This document shows positions 1 to 6,315 of a stretch of 9,794 nt of DNA, piece by piece. Below the pieces are notes generated by a model. The model did no database searches, was not told the DNA's origin, and saw only the letters and a program-made list of their open reading frames with translations. Numbering within the stretch: position 1 is the stretch's first letter; every line of letters begins with the position of its first letter. The stretch comes from Bacillota bacterium. Its GTDB lineage: Bacteria > Bacillota > UBA4882 > UBA10575. Both the position numbers and the translations under genes were made by a program. The stretch is taken from the NCBI GenBank assembly GCA_012521315.1, contig JAAYMP010000011.1:1-9794 (forward strand). The letters run 5' to 3'.

Positions 1-1083
1 CGTTCGCTGGCCCGTCCAATTTTGGGGTTCCACGATGTATTAACGCAACTGGCGGCGGGTGATTTTACGGTTAATTTCACCATCGACCGGCGGGACGAGA
101 TTGGCGAGATGGCTGCTCAGCTCAACAGGGCGGCCAAGGCATTAAGGGATTCCTTTGCCATTGTTGTCCGCTCTTCGGAGAGTGTCCATATGGTTTCGAC
201 CCAGATTGCCGCCGGTAATCAGGATCTTTCCCAGCGTACTCAGGAGCAAGCCTCTTCCCTGGAAGAAATCTCTTCCACCATCGAAGAGGTAACTTCTTCG
301 ATCCGGAGCGTATCCAACAATACCGAACAAGCCAACCAAGTTGCCCAGGTTACCTTAGAAGCGGTCAATGAAGGTGAGCAATCGATTGCCGAAACGATCA
401 ACGCGATGGCCGAGATCTCAAACAGCAGCAAACAGATTGCGGAGATCATCAAGGTGGTCAACGACATCGCTTTCCAAACCAATCTTTTAGCCCTTAACGC
501 TGCGGTTGAGGCGGCCCGGGCCGGGGAGCAAGGGCGGGGCTTTGCGGTGGTGGCGGCCGAAGTCCGGAATTTGGCGCAACGGACCGCCGAATCGGCAAAA
601 GAGATCGAAGAACTGATCAGTGAAAGCGTGCGCCGGGTCGAACGCGGTAACGAGTTGACCCGTAAGTCCTTCGAGATGCTCCAGCGGATTGTGGAGAACA
701 CCAAGCGAACCTCGGATCTGGTTGTGGAAGTGGCGGCGGCTATGCGGGAGCAAGCGGGGGCGGCCGAACAGATCCAGTCTTCGATCGAACAGCTTAATCA
801 GGTGACCCAAGAGAACGCTGCGATGGTTGAAGAGATCAGCGCCACTAGCCAGGCTTTGGATGCAGAGGCGGCGAAGCTCCGGGAGAATGTTGCCCGGTTC
901 AAAGTGGAGGAGGATCGCCCGCCGTCCCGACGGAGAACGGAAGGCCTGGCAACGCCATCCGCCGCCCCGGGCGGCGGATTGGGGACGGGTAAAGAAACCC
1001 CGATGACCGCAGGATTGAAACAGCGTCCGGTCAATGGGAACGGGGCAACCAACTTTGTCCACGACAGTTTGGACCACTTTTAA
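1..1083 (+). CDS. Methyl-accepting chemotaxis protein, 3' part (5' end outside window)
   Basis: The frame is open from base 1, so the gene starts upstream; 360 residues are visible. The sensor domain and most membrane segments are missing. The first ~55 residues are the end of a HAMP domain (RSLARPI at the start, then RRDEIGEM). The rest is a complete cytoplasmic signalling coiled coil whose hairpin tip, encoded at about 469-585, contains AFQTNLLALNAAVEAARAGE, the region that binds CheA and CheW. The flanking helices carry QDLSQRT...QASSLEE and VTQENAAMVEEIS. These resemble E. coli Tsr/Tar (36-heptad class) more than the 44-heptad receptors common in Firmicutes; this is by memory, not alignment. 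After the coiled coil comes a ~58-residue Pro/Gly/Arg-rich tail ending SLDHF. No NWxxF-type CheR/CheB tether is seen, so methylation enzymes probably dock elsewhere. A strong hairpin follows the stop. The sensed ligand cannot be inferred. Confidence 0.95.
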   Translation, partial: RSLARPILGFHDVLTQLAAGDFTVNFTIDRRDEIGEMAAQLNRAAKALRDSFAIVVRSSESVHMVSTQIAAGNQDLSQRTQEQASSLEEISSTIEEVTSSIRSVSNNTEQANQVAQVTLEAVNEGEQSIAETINAMAEISNSSKQIAEIIKVVNDIAFQTNLLALNAAVEAARAGEQGRGFAVVAAEVRNLAQRTAESAKEIEELISESVRRVERGNELTRKSFEMLQRIVENTKRTSDLVVEVAAAMREQAGAAEQIQSSIEQLNQVTQENAAMVEEISATSQALDAEAAKLRENVARFKVEEDRPPSRRRTEGLATPSAAPGGGLGTGKETPMTAGLKQRPVNGNGATNFVHDSLDHF

Positions 1084-1133
1084 AAGTTAACAATAATGCA
1101 TGGTTCCGCCTAAACAACAAAGGATTAAAAGGG

Positions 1134-1182
1134 AAAAGCCGGTCCCATCCTCCGCTACAGAGTGAGGATGGGACCGGCTTTT
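1134..1182. terminator. Bidirectional intrinsic terminator between MCP and potD
   Basis: Perfect 19-bp inverted repeat (arms 1134-1152 and 1164-1182) around an 11-base loop. The GC-rich core is flanked by AAAA at the left end and TTTT at the right end, so it can work on both strands. It lies 50 bases after the chemoreceptor stop and 14 bases after the potD stop on the opposite strand, where one shared terminator for two convergent units is expected. Confidence 0.9.
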
Positions 1183-1196
1183 ATAAACCAACCGTT

Positions 1197-2243
1197 TTAA
1201 TGGGATTTGACCTCGGTCCAGATCCGGTCGTAGACTTTCAAGTAATCGCCCAGATCTTTAAAGATATCATAATTGACCAGGTCTTCTTCATCAGGATAGG
1301 CCGCCTTGTCGGCAACTAATTCTGGATCGAGCATTTTTTTCACTTCCGTGTGGGGACTGGAGTACCCGATGTAATCCGCATTTTTATAGGCGATCTCCGG
1401 TTCGCACATGAAGTTGATGAAGAGTTCAGCGGCGGCCTTGTTCTTGCTGGTCTTGGGAATGACCATGGCGTCGCACCAGAGGTTGCTCCCCTCCTGGGGT
1501 AGCGCATATTCCAGATCCGGGTTTTCCCGTTTCATATAGATGGCATCGCCGGACCAGACCACAGCCAAAGCCGCTTCGCCCGCAATCATTTTGTCCTTGA
1601 CATCATCGCCGACGTATGCCAGGACCAACGGCTTTTGTTCAATGAGCGCCTCTTTGGCGGCTTCCAACTCAGCAAGATTCCGGGTGTTCATGTCATAGCC
1701 AAGCATTTTTAGGGCAACCCCGATGGAATCCCGTTGACTGTCGAGCATCAGAATCTGTTTGCTGTACTTTTTGTCCCAAAGAATCCGCCAACTGGTGACC
1801 GGTTCTTTCACCATCGTTTTATTATAGAGAATACCGACGGTCCCCCACATGTACGGAACAGAGTATTCGTTGTTCGGGTCATAGTCAAGGTTTCTGAAAC
1901 GGTCATCAATGTATTTATAATTCGGGATGTTGTCAAAGTCCAGTTTATACAGCATATCTTCCTTAATCATCCGCTCGATGGTGTAGTCGGAAGGAAAGAG
2001 CACGTCGTAGTCGGCCCCGCCGGATTTGATCTTAACATACATATCCTCGTTGGTGCTGAAGGTATCGTAGTTTACTTTGATATTATGCTTCTTTTCGAAG
2101 AGGTCGATCACGGATTCATCGATGTAATCGCCCCAATTGTATACGTTCAGGACCACCCGTTTGTCCTGACCACAGGAGGAAAGGGTTAAGACAAAACCCG
2201 CCAAAAGGACCGCCGCCAGTAAGAACCGGCATTTCTTTACCAT
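1197..2243 (-). CDS. potD: Spermidine/putrescine ABC transporter, substrate-binding lipoprotein PotD
   Basis: 348 residues, normal family length. Residues 1-23 form a lipoprotein signal peptide (basic start, hydrophobic core) with lipobox LSSC, so Cys24 should be lipidated and the protein anchored outside the membrane. The mature part is a type 2 periplasmic-binding fold of the PotD/PotF family. By motif comparison with E. coli PotD, the aromatic polyamine cage is kept: Trp37 and Tyr40 (NWGDY), Trp230 (VVWSGD), Trp256 and Asp258 (LWCDAM) and Tyr294 (IGYSSP). The amine-binding acidic motif reads DSQRDS, with Asp172 in place of E. coli Glu171. A polyamine ligand is therefore well supported, but spermidine cannot be told from putrescine. 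The ATG overlaps the potC stop by 7 bases (ATGGTAA), and an AAAGGAG site (2253-2259) lies 9 bases upstream. It is the last gene of the operon. Confidence 0.95.
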   Translation of the reverse strand: MVKKCRFLLAAVLLAGFVLTLSSCGQDKRVVLNVYNWGDYIDESVIDLFEKKHNIKVNYDTFSTNEDMYVKIKSGGADYDVLFPSDYTIERMIKEDMLYKLDFDNIPNYKYIDDRFRNLDYDPNNEYSVPYMWGTVGILYNKTMVKEPVTSWRILWDKKYSKQILMLDSQRDSIGVALKMLGYDMNTRNLAELEAAKEALIEQKPLVLAYVGDDVKDKMIAGEAALAVVWSGDAIYMKRENPDLEYALPQEGSNLWCDAMVIPKTSKNKAAAELFINFMCEPEIAYKNADYIGYSSPHTEVKKMLDPELVADKAAYPDEEDLVNYDIFKDLGDYLKVYDRIWTEVKSH

Positions 2244-3037
2244 TTTTGCTCACTCCTTTTTTTATGCTCGTGGGACGTTCCGGACGTCCGCAAATTAACA
2301 ATGAACAACAAGAGGAGAACGGCCACAAAGAGCAGGGTTGAGAGGGCGTTGATCTTTGGGTTGATCCCGCGCCGCGCCATTGAGTAAACAATGATCGACA
2401 GGGTGGAGACCCCGGAGCCGGTGGTAAAGAAGCTGATCACAAAATCATCGATGGAGAGTGTAAATGCGAGTAAAAGCCCAGTGATCACCCCCGGCATAAT
2501 CTCGGGCAGGATTACTTTCCGGTAGGCGTAAAAGGGGGTGGCCCCCAGATCCAAAGCCGCCTCATAAAGGTTTTTGTCCAACTGTCTTAACTTAGGCAGG
2601 ACGGAAAGGATCACATAGGGAAGGTTAAAGGTAATATGGGACAAAAGTAAAGAGACGAAACCCAGGCGAAACTTGGTAAAGATGAACAGGAGCATCAAAG
2701 ATAAGCCGGTCACAATATCCGGATTGACCACCGGGATGTAGGTGATGTTCATGACAATCTTCTTCTTCAGCTTTTTCATGTTGTGAATCCCAATGGCCGC
2801 CGCCGTGCCAATGACCGTGGCGATGGCGGAAGAGAGCACGGCAATAACCATCGTATGGTAAAGGGCTTTCATAATCTGCCGGTCTTGAAAGAGTTCCAGA
2901 TACCACTTTAGGGTGAACCCCGTCCAGTTTCCCCGCGCTTTGGAAGCGTTGAAGGAAAAGACCAGGAGAATGAGGATGGGCGCGTATAAAAACAGATAGA
3001 TCAAAGCGGCGTAGCTTTTCTTTAGCAACCGGATCAA
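2237..3037 (-). CDS. potC: Spermidine/putrescine ABC transporter, permease PotC
   Basis: 266 residues with about six membrane helices (roughly 8-28, 62-84, 100-121, 127-148, 179-200, 234-248). The cytoplasmic EAA loop, which docks on the ATPase, is at 159-178 (EAALDLGA...VILPE). Length and loop match PotC-type permeases, the second membrane subunit of the polyamine importer. The start is TTG, chosen because it overlaps the potB stop (TTGA), leaves the first helix complete, and has a strong GAAGGGAG site 9 bases upstream; the first in-frame ATG would delete helix 1. A weaker start codon in a tight overlap suggests its translation depends on potB. The C-terminal tail is basic and polar (residues 250-266) and reads into potD. 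Confidence 0.94.
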   Translation of the reverse strand: MIRLLKKSYAALIYLFLYAPILILLVFSFNASKARGNWTGFTLKWYLELFQDRQIMKALYHTMVIAVLSSAIATVIGTAAAIGIHNMKKLKKKIVMNITYIPVVNPDIVTGLSLMLLFIFTKFRLGFVSLLLSHITFNLPYVILSVLPKLRQLDKNLYEAALDLGATPFYAYRKVILPEIMPGVITGLLLAFTLSIDDFVISFFTTGSGVSTLSIIVYSMARRGINPKINALSTLLFVAVLLLLFIVNLRTSGTSHEHKKRSEQKW

Positions 3038-3858
3038 AAGAGCCCACTCCCTTCATTTTCCTTTTCGTACTTGGACATGACCCCGATACTGATGAGGATA
3101 ACCAGCATCATCACCATGGAAATGGCCGAGCCGAAATTCCAGTCGCCGACGACTAAAAACTGTTGTTCAATTAGATTGCCGATCAGGGTGAACTGCCCGC
3201 CGCCCAACAGGCGCGAGATCACGAAGGTGGTCACCGCCGGCATAAAGACCATGGTGATGCCGGAAAAAACCCCGGGTAGACTCAAGGGGAAAGTAACCTT
3301 CCGAAAAACGGTGACATCGTCGGCCCCCAGATCCTGGGCGGCTTCGATCAGGCTTTTATCGATCTTACTCAGCACCGAATAGATGGGGAGCACCATAAAA
3401 GGGAGAAAATTATAGACCATCCCCAAAACAACCGCTTCTTCCGTATAGAGTAGATTGAGGGAGGGCAGCCCCAGCCACGAGAGGAAGGCGTTGATCAAGC
3501 CGGTTCTTTCTAGCAGGGTCATCCAAGCGTAGGTGCGGAGCAGAAAATTCATCCACATCGGCATCACAAAAAGAAAGACCATAACTTGCTTCCGTTTAAA
3601 ATGGTTCCCGGCCAGGACCATCGCCATGGGATAACCGAAGACCAGGCAGATCACCGTACAGATCACCGCCAACTTGACCGAACGATAAAGGACTTTAAGG
3701 TAAATGGGCTCCATGAACCTTTGGAAATGCTCGAGGGTAAAGCGAACCCCCTCCTCCGTCCGGACGGTTACACTATAAAAGAGCACCAGCAAGAGGGGGA
3801 GGAAGATAAAGATTACCATCCAAAGGAGATAGGGATAACTCGCCCAATATTTCTTCAT
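3034..3858 (-). CDS. potB: Spermidine/putrescine ABC transporter, permease PotB
   Basis: 274 residues from the ATG at 3858, with about six membrane helices (first at ~9-30, last at ~245-262). The EAA loop at 172-192 (EAAQDLGA...VTFPL) contacts PotA. It is the first membrane subunit of the importer and pairs with PotC. The frame is open further upstream, but that part lies inside potA and is not membrane-protein-like. The chosen ATG overlaps the potA stop as ATGA, has an AAGGTG-type site just upstream, and gives the usual MKKYW... beginning directly before helix 1. The 4-base overlaps at both ends imply coupled translation and fixed subunit ratios. Confidence 0.94.
   Translation of the reverse strand: MKKYWASYPYLLWMVIFIFLPLLLVLFYSVTVRTEEGVRFTLEHFQRFMEPIYLKVLYRSVKLAVICTVICLVFGYPMAMVLAGNHFKRKQVMVFLFVMPMWMNFLLRTYAWMTLLERTGLINAFLSWLGLPSLNLLYTEEAVVLGMVYNFLPFMVLPIYSVLSKIDKSLIEAAQDLGADDVTVFRKVTFPLSLPGVFSGITMVFMPAVTTFVISRLLGGGQFTLIGNLIEQQFLVVGDWNFGSAISMVMMLVILISIGVMSKYEKENEGSGLF
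3047..3054 (-). promoter_or_regulatory. Ribosome binding site deciding the TTG start of potC
   Basis: GAAGGGAG on the minus strand, inside the last codons of potB, 9 bases before the TTG at 3037. It is the only strong site near the first potC helix and fixes the non-ATG start. Confidence 0.75.
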
Positions 3859-4913
3859 TTTACCGTCACCTTTTTCATGATATGGATGGCATCGGGCATA
3901 ATCTTTAACCCGACTTTCGCGCCGACCGGCGCCATCACCGTGCTGTGGATCTTCCAACGGTAGGCCGGGTCGGTTGCGCTGTCCACCAGCATCTCGTAGT
4001 GTACCCCTTTGAAGGTTACTTCCTTGACTTCACCCCTGAGGGGGCTGGCTTCCTCCACCACCACTTGAATATCTTCCGGACGGACCACCACATCGACCGG
4101 CTCCGCTTCGGCAAAACCCCGGTCCACACAGTCAAAGAGCAAACCGGCAAACTCGACCAGGTAATCGTGGAGCATAACGCCGTCGATGATGTTGCTTTCG
4201 CCGATAAAGTCGGCGACAAAAGCGTTTTTCGGTTCATTATAGATATCAATGGGGGTCCCGATCTGCTGAATCGTTCCGTCCTTCATGACCACCACCGTGT
4301 CCGACATGGAAAGCGCCTCTTCCTGGTCGTGGGTGACATAGACAAAAGTGATGCCCAGTCGTTTTTGCATATTCTTCAATTCGATCTGCATCTCTTGGCG
4401 CAATTTCAGGTCAAGGGCACCCAAAGGTTCGTCCAGGAGCAAAACTTCCGGTTCGTTGACCAAAGCACGGGCAATGGCTACCCTTTGTTGTTGGCCGCCG
4501 CTTAAAGAGTCAATCTCCCGCTTCTCGTACCCTTCCAGGTTGACCAGGTTTAAAATGGTGCGGACTTTTTCTTCAATAATCTTTTTATCGACCTTTTTGA
4601 TCTTCAGCCCAAAGGCGACGTTTTCAAAGACGTTCAGATGGGGGAAGAGGGCGTATTTTTGGAAGACCGTGTTGACCCGCCGTTTGTAGGCGGGGAGATC
4701 GTTGATCCTTACCCCGTTGAAAAAAAGGTCACCGCTGGTCGGCTCTTCAAACCCGCCGATAATCCGCAGAGTGGTTGTTTTTCCACAGCCACTGGGTCCA
4801 AGCAGCGTCAAAAACTCATTTTTTCGGATGTAAAGGTTGATGTTTTTCAGGGCTTCCGTCCCGTTATAATCCTTGCAGATGTCGACCAGATTAATGATTA
4901 TTTGCTGCTGCAT
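3855..4913 (-). CDS. potA: Spermidine/putrescine ABC transporter, ATP-binding protein PotA
   Basis: 352 residues, a full-length PotA-type ATPase that drives polyamine import from the cytoplasmic side. All ABC motifs are present: Walker A GPSGCGKT at 39-46, Q-loop Gln85 (VFQKYALF), signature LSGGQ at 137-141, Walker B VLLLDEP at 157-163, D-loop GALD at 165-168 and switch His195 (VTHD). Residues ~240-350 are a C-terminal TOBE-type domain including VVVRPED, typical of the spermidine/sugar importer class and often regulatory. The ATG has a GGAGGG site (4921-4926) 7 bases upstream. It starts 43 bases after the regulator stop and overlaps potB by 4 bases. A perfect TATAAT (4937-4942) lies in the short gap, but its -35 partner is weak. 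Confidence 0.96.
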   Translation of the reverse strand: MQQQIIINLVDICKDYNGTEALKNINLYIRKNEFLTLLGPSGCGKTTTLRIIGGFEEPTSGDLFFNGVRINDLPAYKRRVNTVFQKYALFPHLNVFENVAFGLKIKKVDKKIIEEKVRTILNLVNLEGYEKREIDSLSGGQQQRVAIARALVNEPEVLLLDEPLGALDLKLRQEMQIELKNMQKRLGITFVYVTHDQEEALSMSDTVVVMKDGTIQQIGTPIDIYNEPKNAFVADFIGESNIIDGVMLHDYLVEFAGLLFDCVDRGFAEAEPVDVVVRPEDIQVVVEEASPLRGEVKEVTFKGVHYEMLVDSATDPAYRWKIHSTVMAPVGAKVGLKIMPDAIHIMKKVTVK

Positions 4914-4956
4914 TCCACTACCCTCCGCGTCGGTTAATTATAAAAATAAAGAACCT

Positions 4957-5496
4957 TTAAAAACTGGGTGGGGTTGAAACCCAAAGCACTTTTGCGTTGG
5001 TTGATCCTGGATTGGAGAGATAATGGCTGGCGAACGCCTTATAGTAAAAACACTCATTCTTTCTGGCCTTAAAGACCTGTTTGCCAAGATGGAGATTGAC
5101 GGAACCGGCTAAAACGAAACCAAACTCTTCACCATCGTGGGGGTCGTCGACTTTGGTGACTCCGCCGGGCTCCAGATTGACCAAGATGGGTTCCATCCGG
5201 TTTTTCTGGGCATTGGGCACAATCCAGTGGATCTGGTATTTTAACTCCGGATCTTCCCCGATAAAAATATCGTCTCTTTTAAAAACGATTTTTTCATCCA
5301 CTGTTTCGTTGAAAAACTCATTAATGTTCGTTCCCAAGCATTCCAGGATGTCAAGCAGGGTCGCGATCGAAGGGGAGGTCAGATCCCGTTCCACTTGCGA
5401 AATAAAGCCTTTCGACAATTCGCAACGGTTGGCCAATTCCTCTTGGGTCAATTGGTTCCTAATCCGCAAACGCCTGATTTTTTCCCCGATTTTCAT
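4957..5496 (-). CDS. XRE-family transcriptional regulator with C-terminal cupin domain
   Basis: 179 residues. Residues 6-60 are a Cro/CI-type helix-turn-helix (LTQEELA...LSKGFISQVERDLTSPS), with the recognition helix near 28-37. Residues ~104-175 are a cupin_2 barrel containing the conserved PHDGEEFGFVLAG, with His120 and His158 as possible metal or ligand residues. This is the architecture of E. coli PuuR and the regulators leading clostridial pot operons. Being first in the operon, it probably represses or tunes potABCD in response to a polyamine or related metabolite, and itself (inference). Two ATGs compete: 5505 gives MKRMKIGEK but has AAGG directly touching the start; 5496 gives the usual MKIGEKIRRLR with AAGG (5506-5509) 9 bases away, and is preferred. 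Repressor versus activator cannot be told. Confidence 0.93.
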   Translation of the reverse strand: MKIGEKIRRLRIRNQLTQEELANRCELSKGFISQVERDLTSPSIATLLDILECLGTNINEFFNETVDEKIVFKRDDIFIGEDPELKYQIHWIVPNAQKNRMEPILVNLEPGGVTKVDDPHDGEEFGFVLAGSVNLHLGKQVFKARKNECFYYKAFASHYLSNPGSTNAKVLWVSTPPSF

Positions 5497-5533
5497 CCGC
5501 TTCATCCTTGTCTTGTTTTAATTTTAATGTAAT

Positions 5534-5560
5534 TAAACTTAAAGTTTACCAATGCTAAAC
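5534..5560. promoter_or_regulatory. Candidate operator for the XRE-cupin regulator
   Basis: A 15-base dyad with perfect 7-base arms around one central A (TAAACTT-A-AAGTTTA, 5534-5548) is followed by a third TAAAC at 5556-5560, which makes a second inverted pair with GTTTA at 5544-5548. It sits between the operon promoter and the regulator's start, about 17-43 bases downstream of the -10 box, where a bound repressor could block transcription. XRE proteins commonly bind such dyads as dimers. The region is AT-rich, so chance is possible, and binding by this regulator is inference. Confidence 0.45.
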
Positions 5561-5576
5561 CAAAACAACAAACATA

Positions 5577-5605
5577 ATTATAAGCAGATCGGGGGGTAGA
5601 GTCAA
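5577..5605 (-). promoter_or_regulatory. SigA-type promoter of the regulator-potABCD operon
   Basis: On the minus strand, TTGACT (5600-5605) and a perfect TATAAT (5577-5582) are separated by exactly 17 bases. Five of six -35 bases and all -10 bases match the housekeeping consensus. Predicted transcription starts near 5570, leaving a ~70-base leader that contains the candidate operator. Confidence 0.8.
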
Positions 5606-5700
5606 GGGTTTTTCTTCTTTTCTTTACAACCGGAAATTACAAGTTTGCTTAAGTATTTTGCTTTGCTGGTTAATCCGGGGAAAACCGGCTTTTTTCGTGG

Positions 5701-5724
5701 AAAAGGAGGCAGGGCAAAAGGAGG
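5701..5724 (+). other. Two start-less Shine-Dalgarno-like repeats
   Basis: AAAAGGAGG occurs at 5701-5709 and again at 5716-5724, a direct repeat with 15-base spacing. Each is an excellent anti-16S match, but no ATG, GTG or TTG lies at a usable distance downstream. They lie about 80-105 bases before the membrane-protein start, which has its own site. They may be mRNA-stabilising ribosome docking sites or chance purine tracts. The rest of 5606-5790 shows no gene and no convincing plus-strand promoter. Confidence 0.4.
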
Positions 5725-5790
5725 TATAAAGGGATCGCCCGCGAATTATTAATTAACTAGGGAAGGGGCAATTGTTTTTTACATTTTTAG

Positions 5791-5797
5791 GGAGGGG
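5791..5797 (+). promoter_or_regulatory. Ribosome binding site deciding the start at 5805
   Basis: GGAGGGG lies 7 bases before the ATG at 5805. It places the start there rather than at the in-frame TTG at 5772, which has no binding site. Confidence 0.8.
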
Positions 5798-5804
5798 TGT
5801 ATCG

Positions 5805-6230
5805 ATGAAAGAAACAGATTTTCGCGGCCTTCTCGGGACGATTCTTTTCAGTGCTTTTACGGTCATTGCGCTTTTTTTCCTGTTGCAGCCGTTGGTCCCC
5901 GGCAGCACCGAAACCTTGGTGGTGAATACGCACAAAATTTACATTAATTTTGGTTGGATCAAGGTTTATGGCGGTGTCTTACTGATTGCCTTTGTTTTGA
6001 TGGTCATCTTCATGAACAAGCAGCGGGTGTGGCCCTTACTAATCGGTCTGGTCTTGGGCTCGCTTCCCCTGATCGAGCAGTACCGCGTGCCCGGTATTGG
6101 CCAGGTGATGAATGTATTCAGTCAAGCGGCCACGGTCAAACTCCAGGACTACATTCCTCATCTGGCGGTACTCCTCGGTGCGCTTGTGGTTTTGGTGTTA
6201 TTAAAGATCGCGAACCGGATCTTTAAGTAA
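5805..6230 (+). CDS. Small integral membrane protein, family not recognised
   Basis: 141 residues. I do not recognise the family. Hydrophobic stretches suggest four membrane segments: ~12-31, ~50-70, ~75-91 and ~117-137. A ~19-residue polar loop (GSTETLVVNTHKIYINFG region, ~33-50) lies between the first two and a ~25-residue loop (EQYRVPGIGQVMNVF..., ~91-116) before the last. The ends are charged (MKETDFRG, KIANRIFK). No cleavable signal peptide, no cysteine and no catalytic or metal motif is seen. The ATG is well supported by GGAGGGG 7 bases upstream. The gene stands alone, divergent from the pot regulator and convergent with the GH18 gene, ending at a shared hairpin. It could share control with the pot regulator through the common intergenic region, but this is only position. 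A real gene is likely; function is unknown. Confidence 0.85.
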   Translation: MKETDFRGLLGTILFSAFTVIALFFLLQPLVPGSTETLVVNTHKIYINFGWIKVYGGVLLIAFVLMVIFMNKQRVWPLLIGLVLGSLPLIEQYRVPGIGQVMNVFSQAATVKLQDYIPHLAVLLGALVVLVLLKIANRIFK

Positions 6231-6257
6231 TTTCGGAGTTGCCTGAGAACAGGTGCC

Positions 6258-6315
6258 AACAGAGAAGAGGAGCGCTTTCCCTTCCGCGACGAGGGTCTGC
6301 TCTCCTCTTTCTGTT
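6258..6315. terminator. Hairpin between convergent membrane-protein and GH18 genes
   Basis: Arms 6258-6272 and 6302-6315 form a 14-bp stem interrupted by one bulged G at 6264. The 29-base loop can form an inner CCCT/AGGG stem. It starts 28 bases after the membrane-protein stop and its right arm runs into the GH18 stop codon. T-tracts on either side are poor, so termination strength is uncertain, but the position between convergent genes fits. Confidence 0.55.

Noticed and set aside
240..1077. Long minus-strand open frames opposite the chemoreceptor (154 and 196 residues)
   Set aside because: No ribosome binding sites, no family features, and they mirror the strongly recognisable chemoreceptor on the other strand.
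1734..2189. Plus-strand open frame of 151 residues opposite potD
   Set aside because: Antisense shadow of the binding protein with no start signal.
3945..4505. Plus-strand open frame of 186 residues opposite potA
   Set aside because: Antisense of conserved ABC-ATPase motifs; His-rich, low-plausibility protein.
5674..5696. CCGG-GGAAAA-CCGG followed by a T-run, terminator-like
   Set aside because: Stem is only 4 bp and no plus-strand transcript enters from upstream.
5606..5804. Plus-strand promoter for the 141-residue gene (for example TTGCTT 5645-5650 with TTAATC 5670-5675)
   Set aside because: Spacing of 19 and poor hexamers; no candidate met a reasonable standard.
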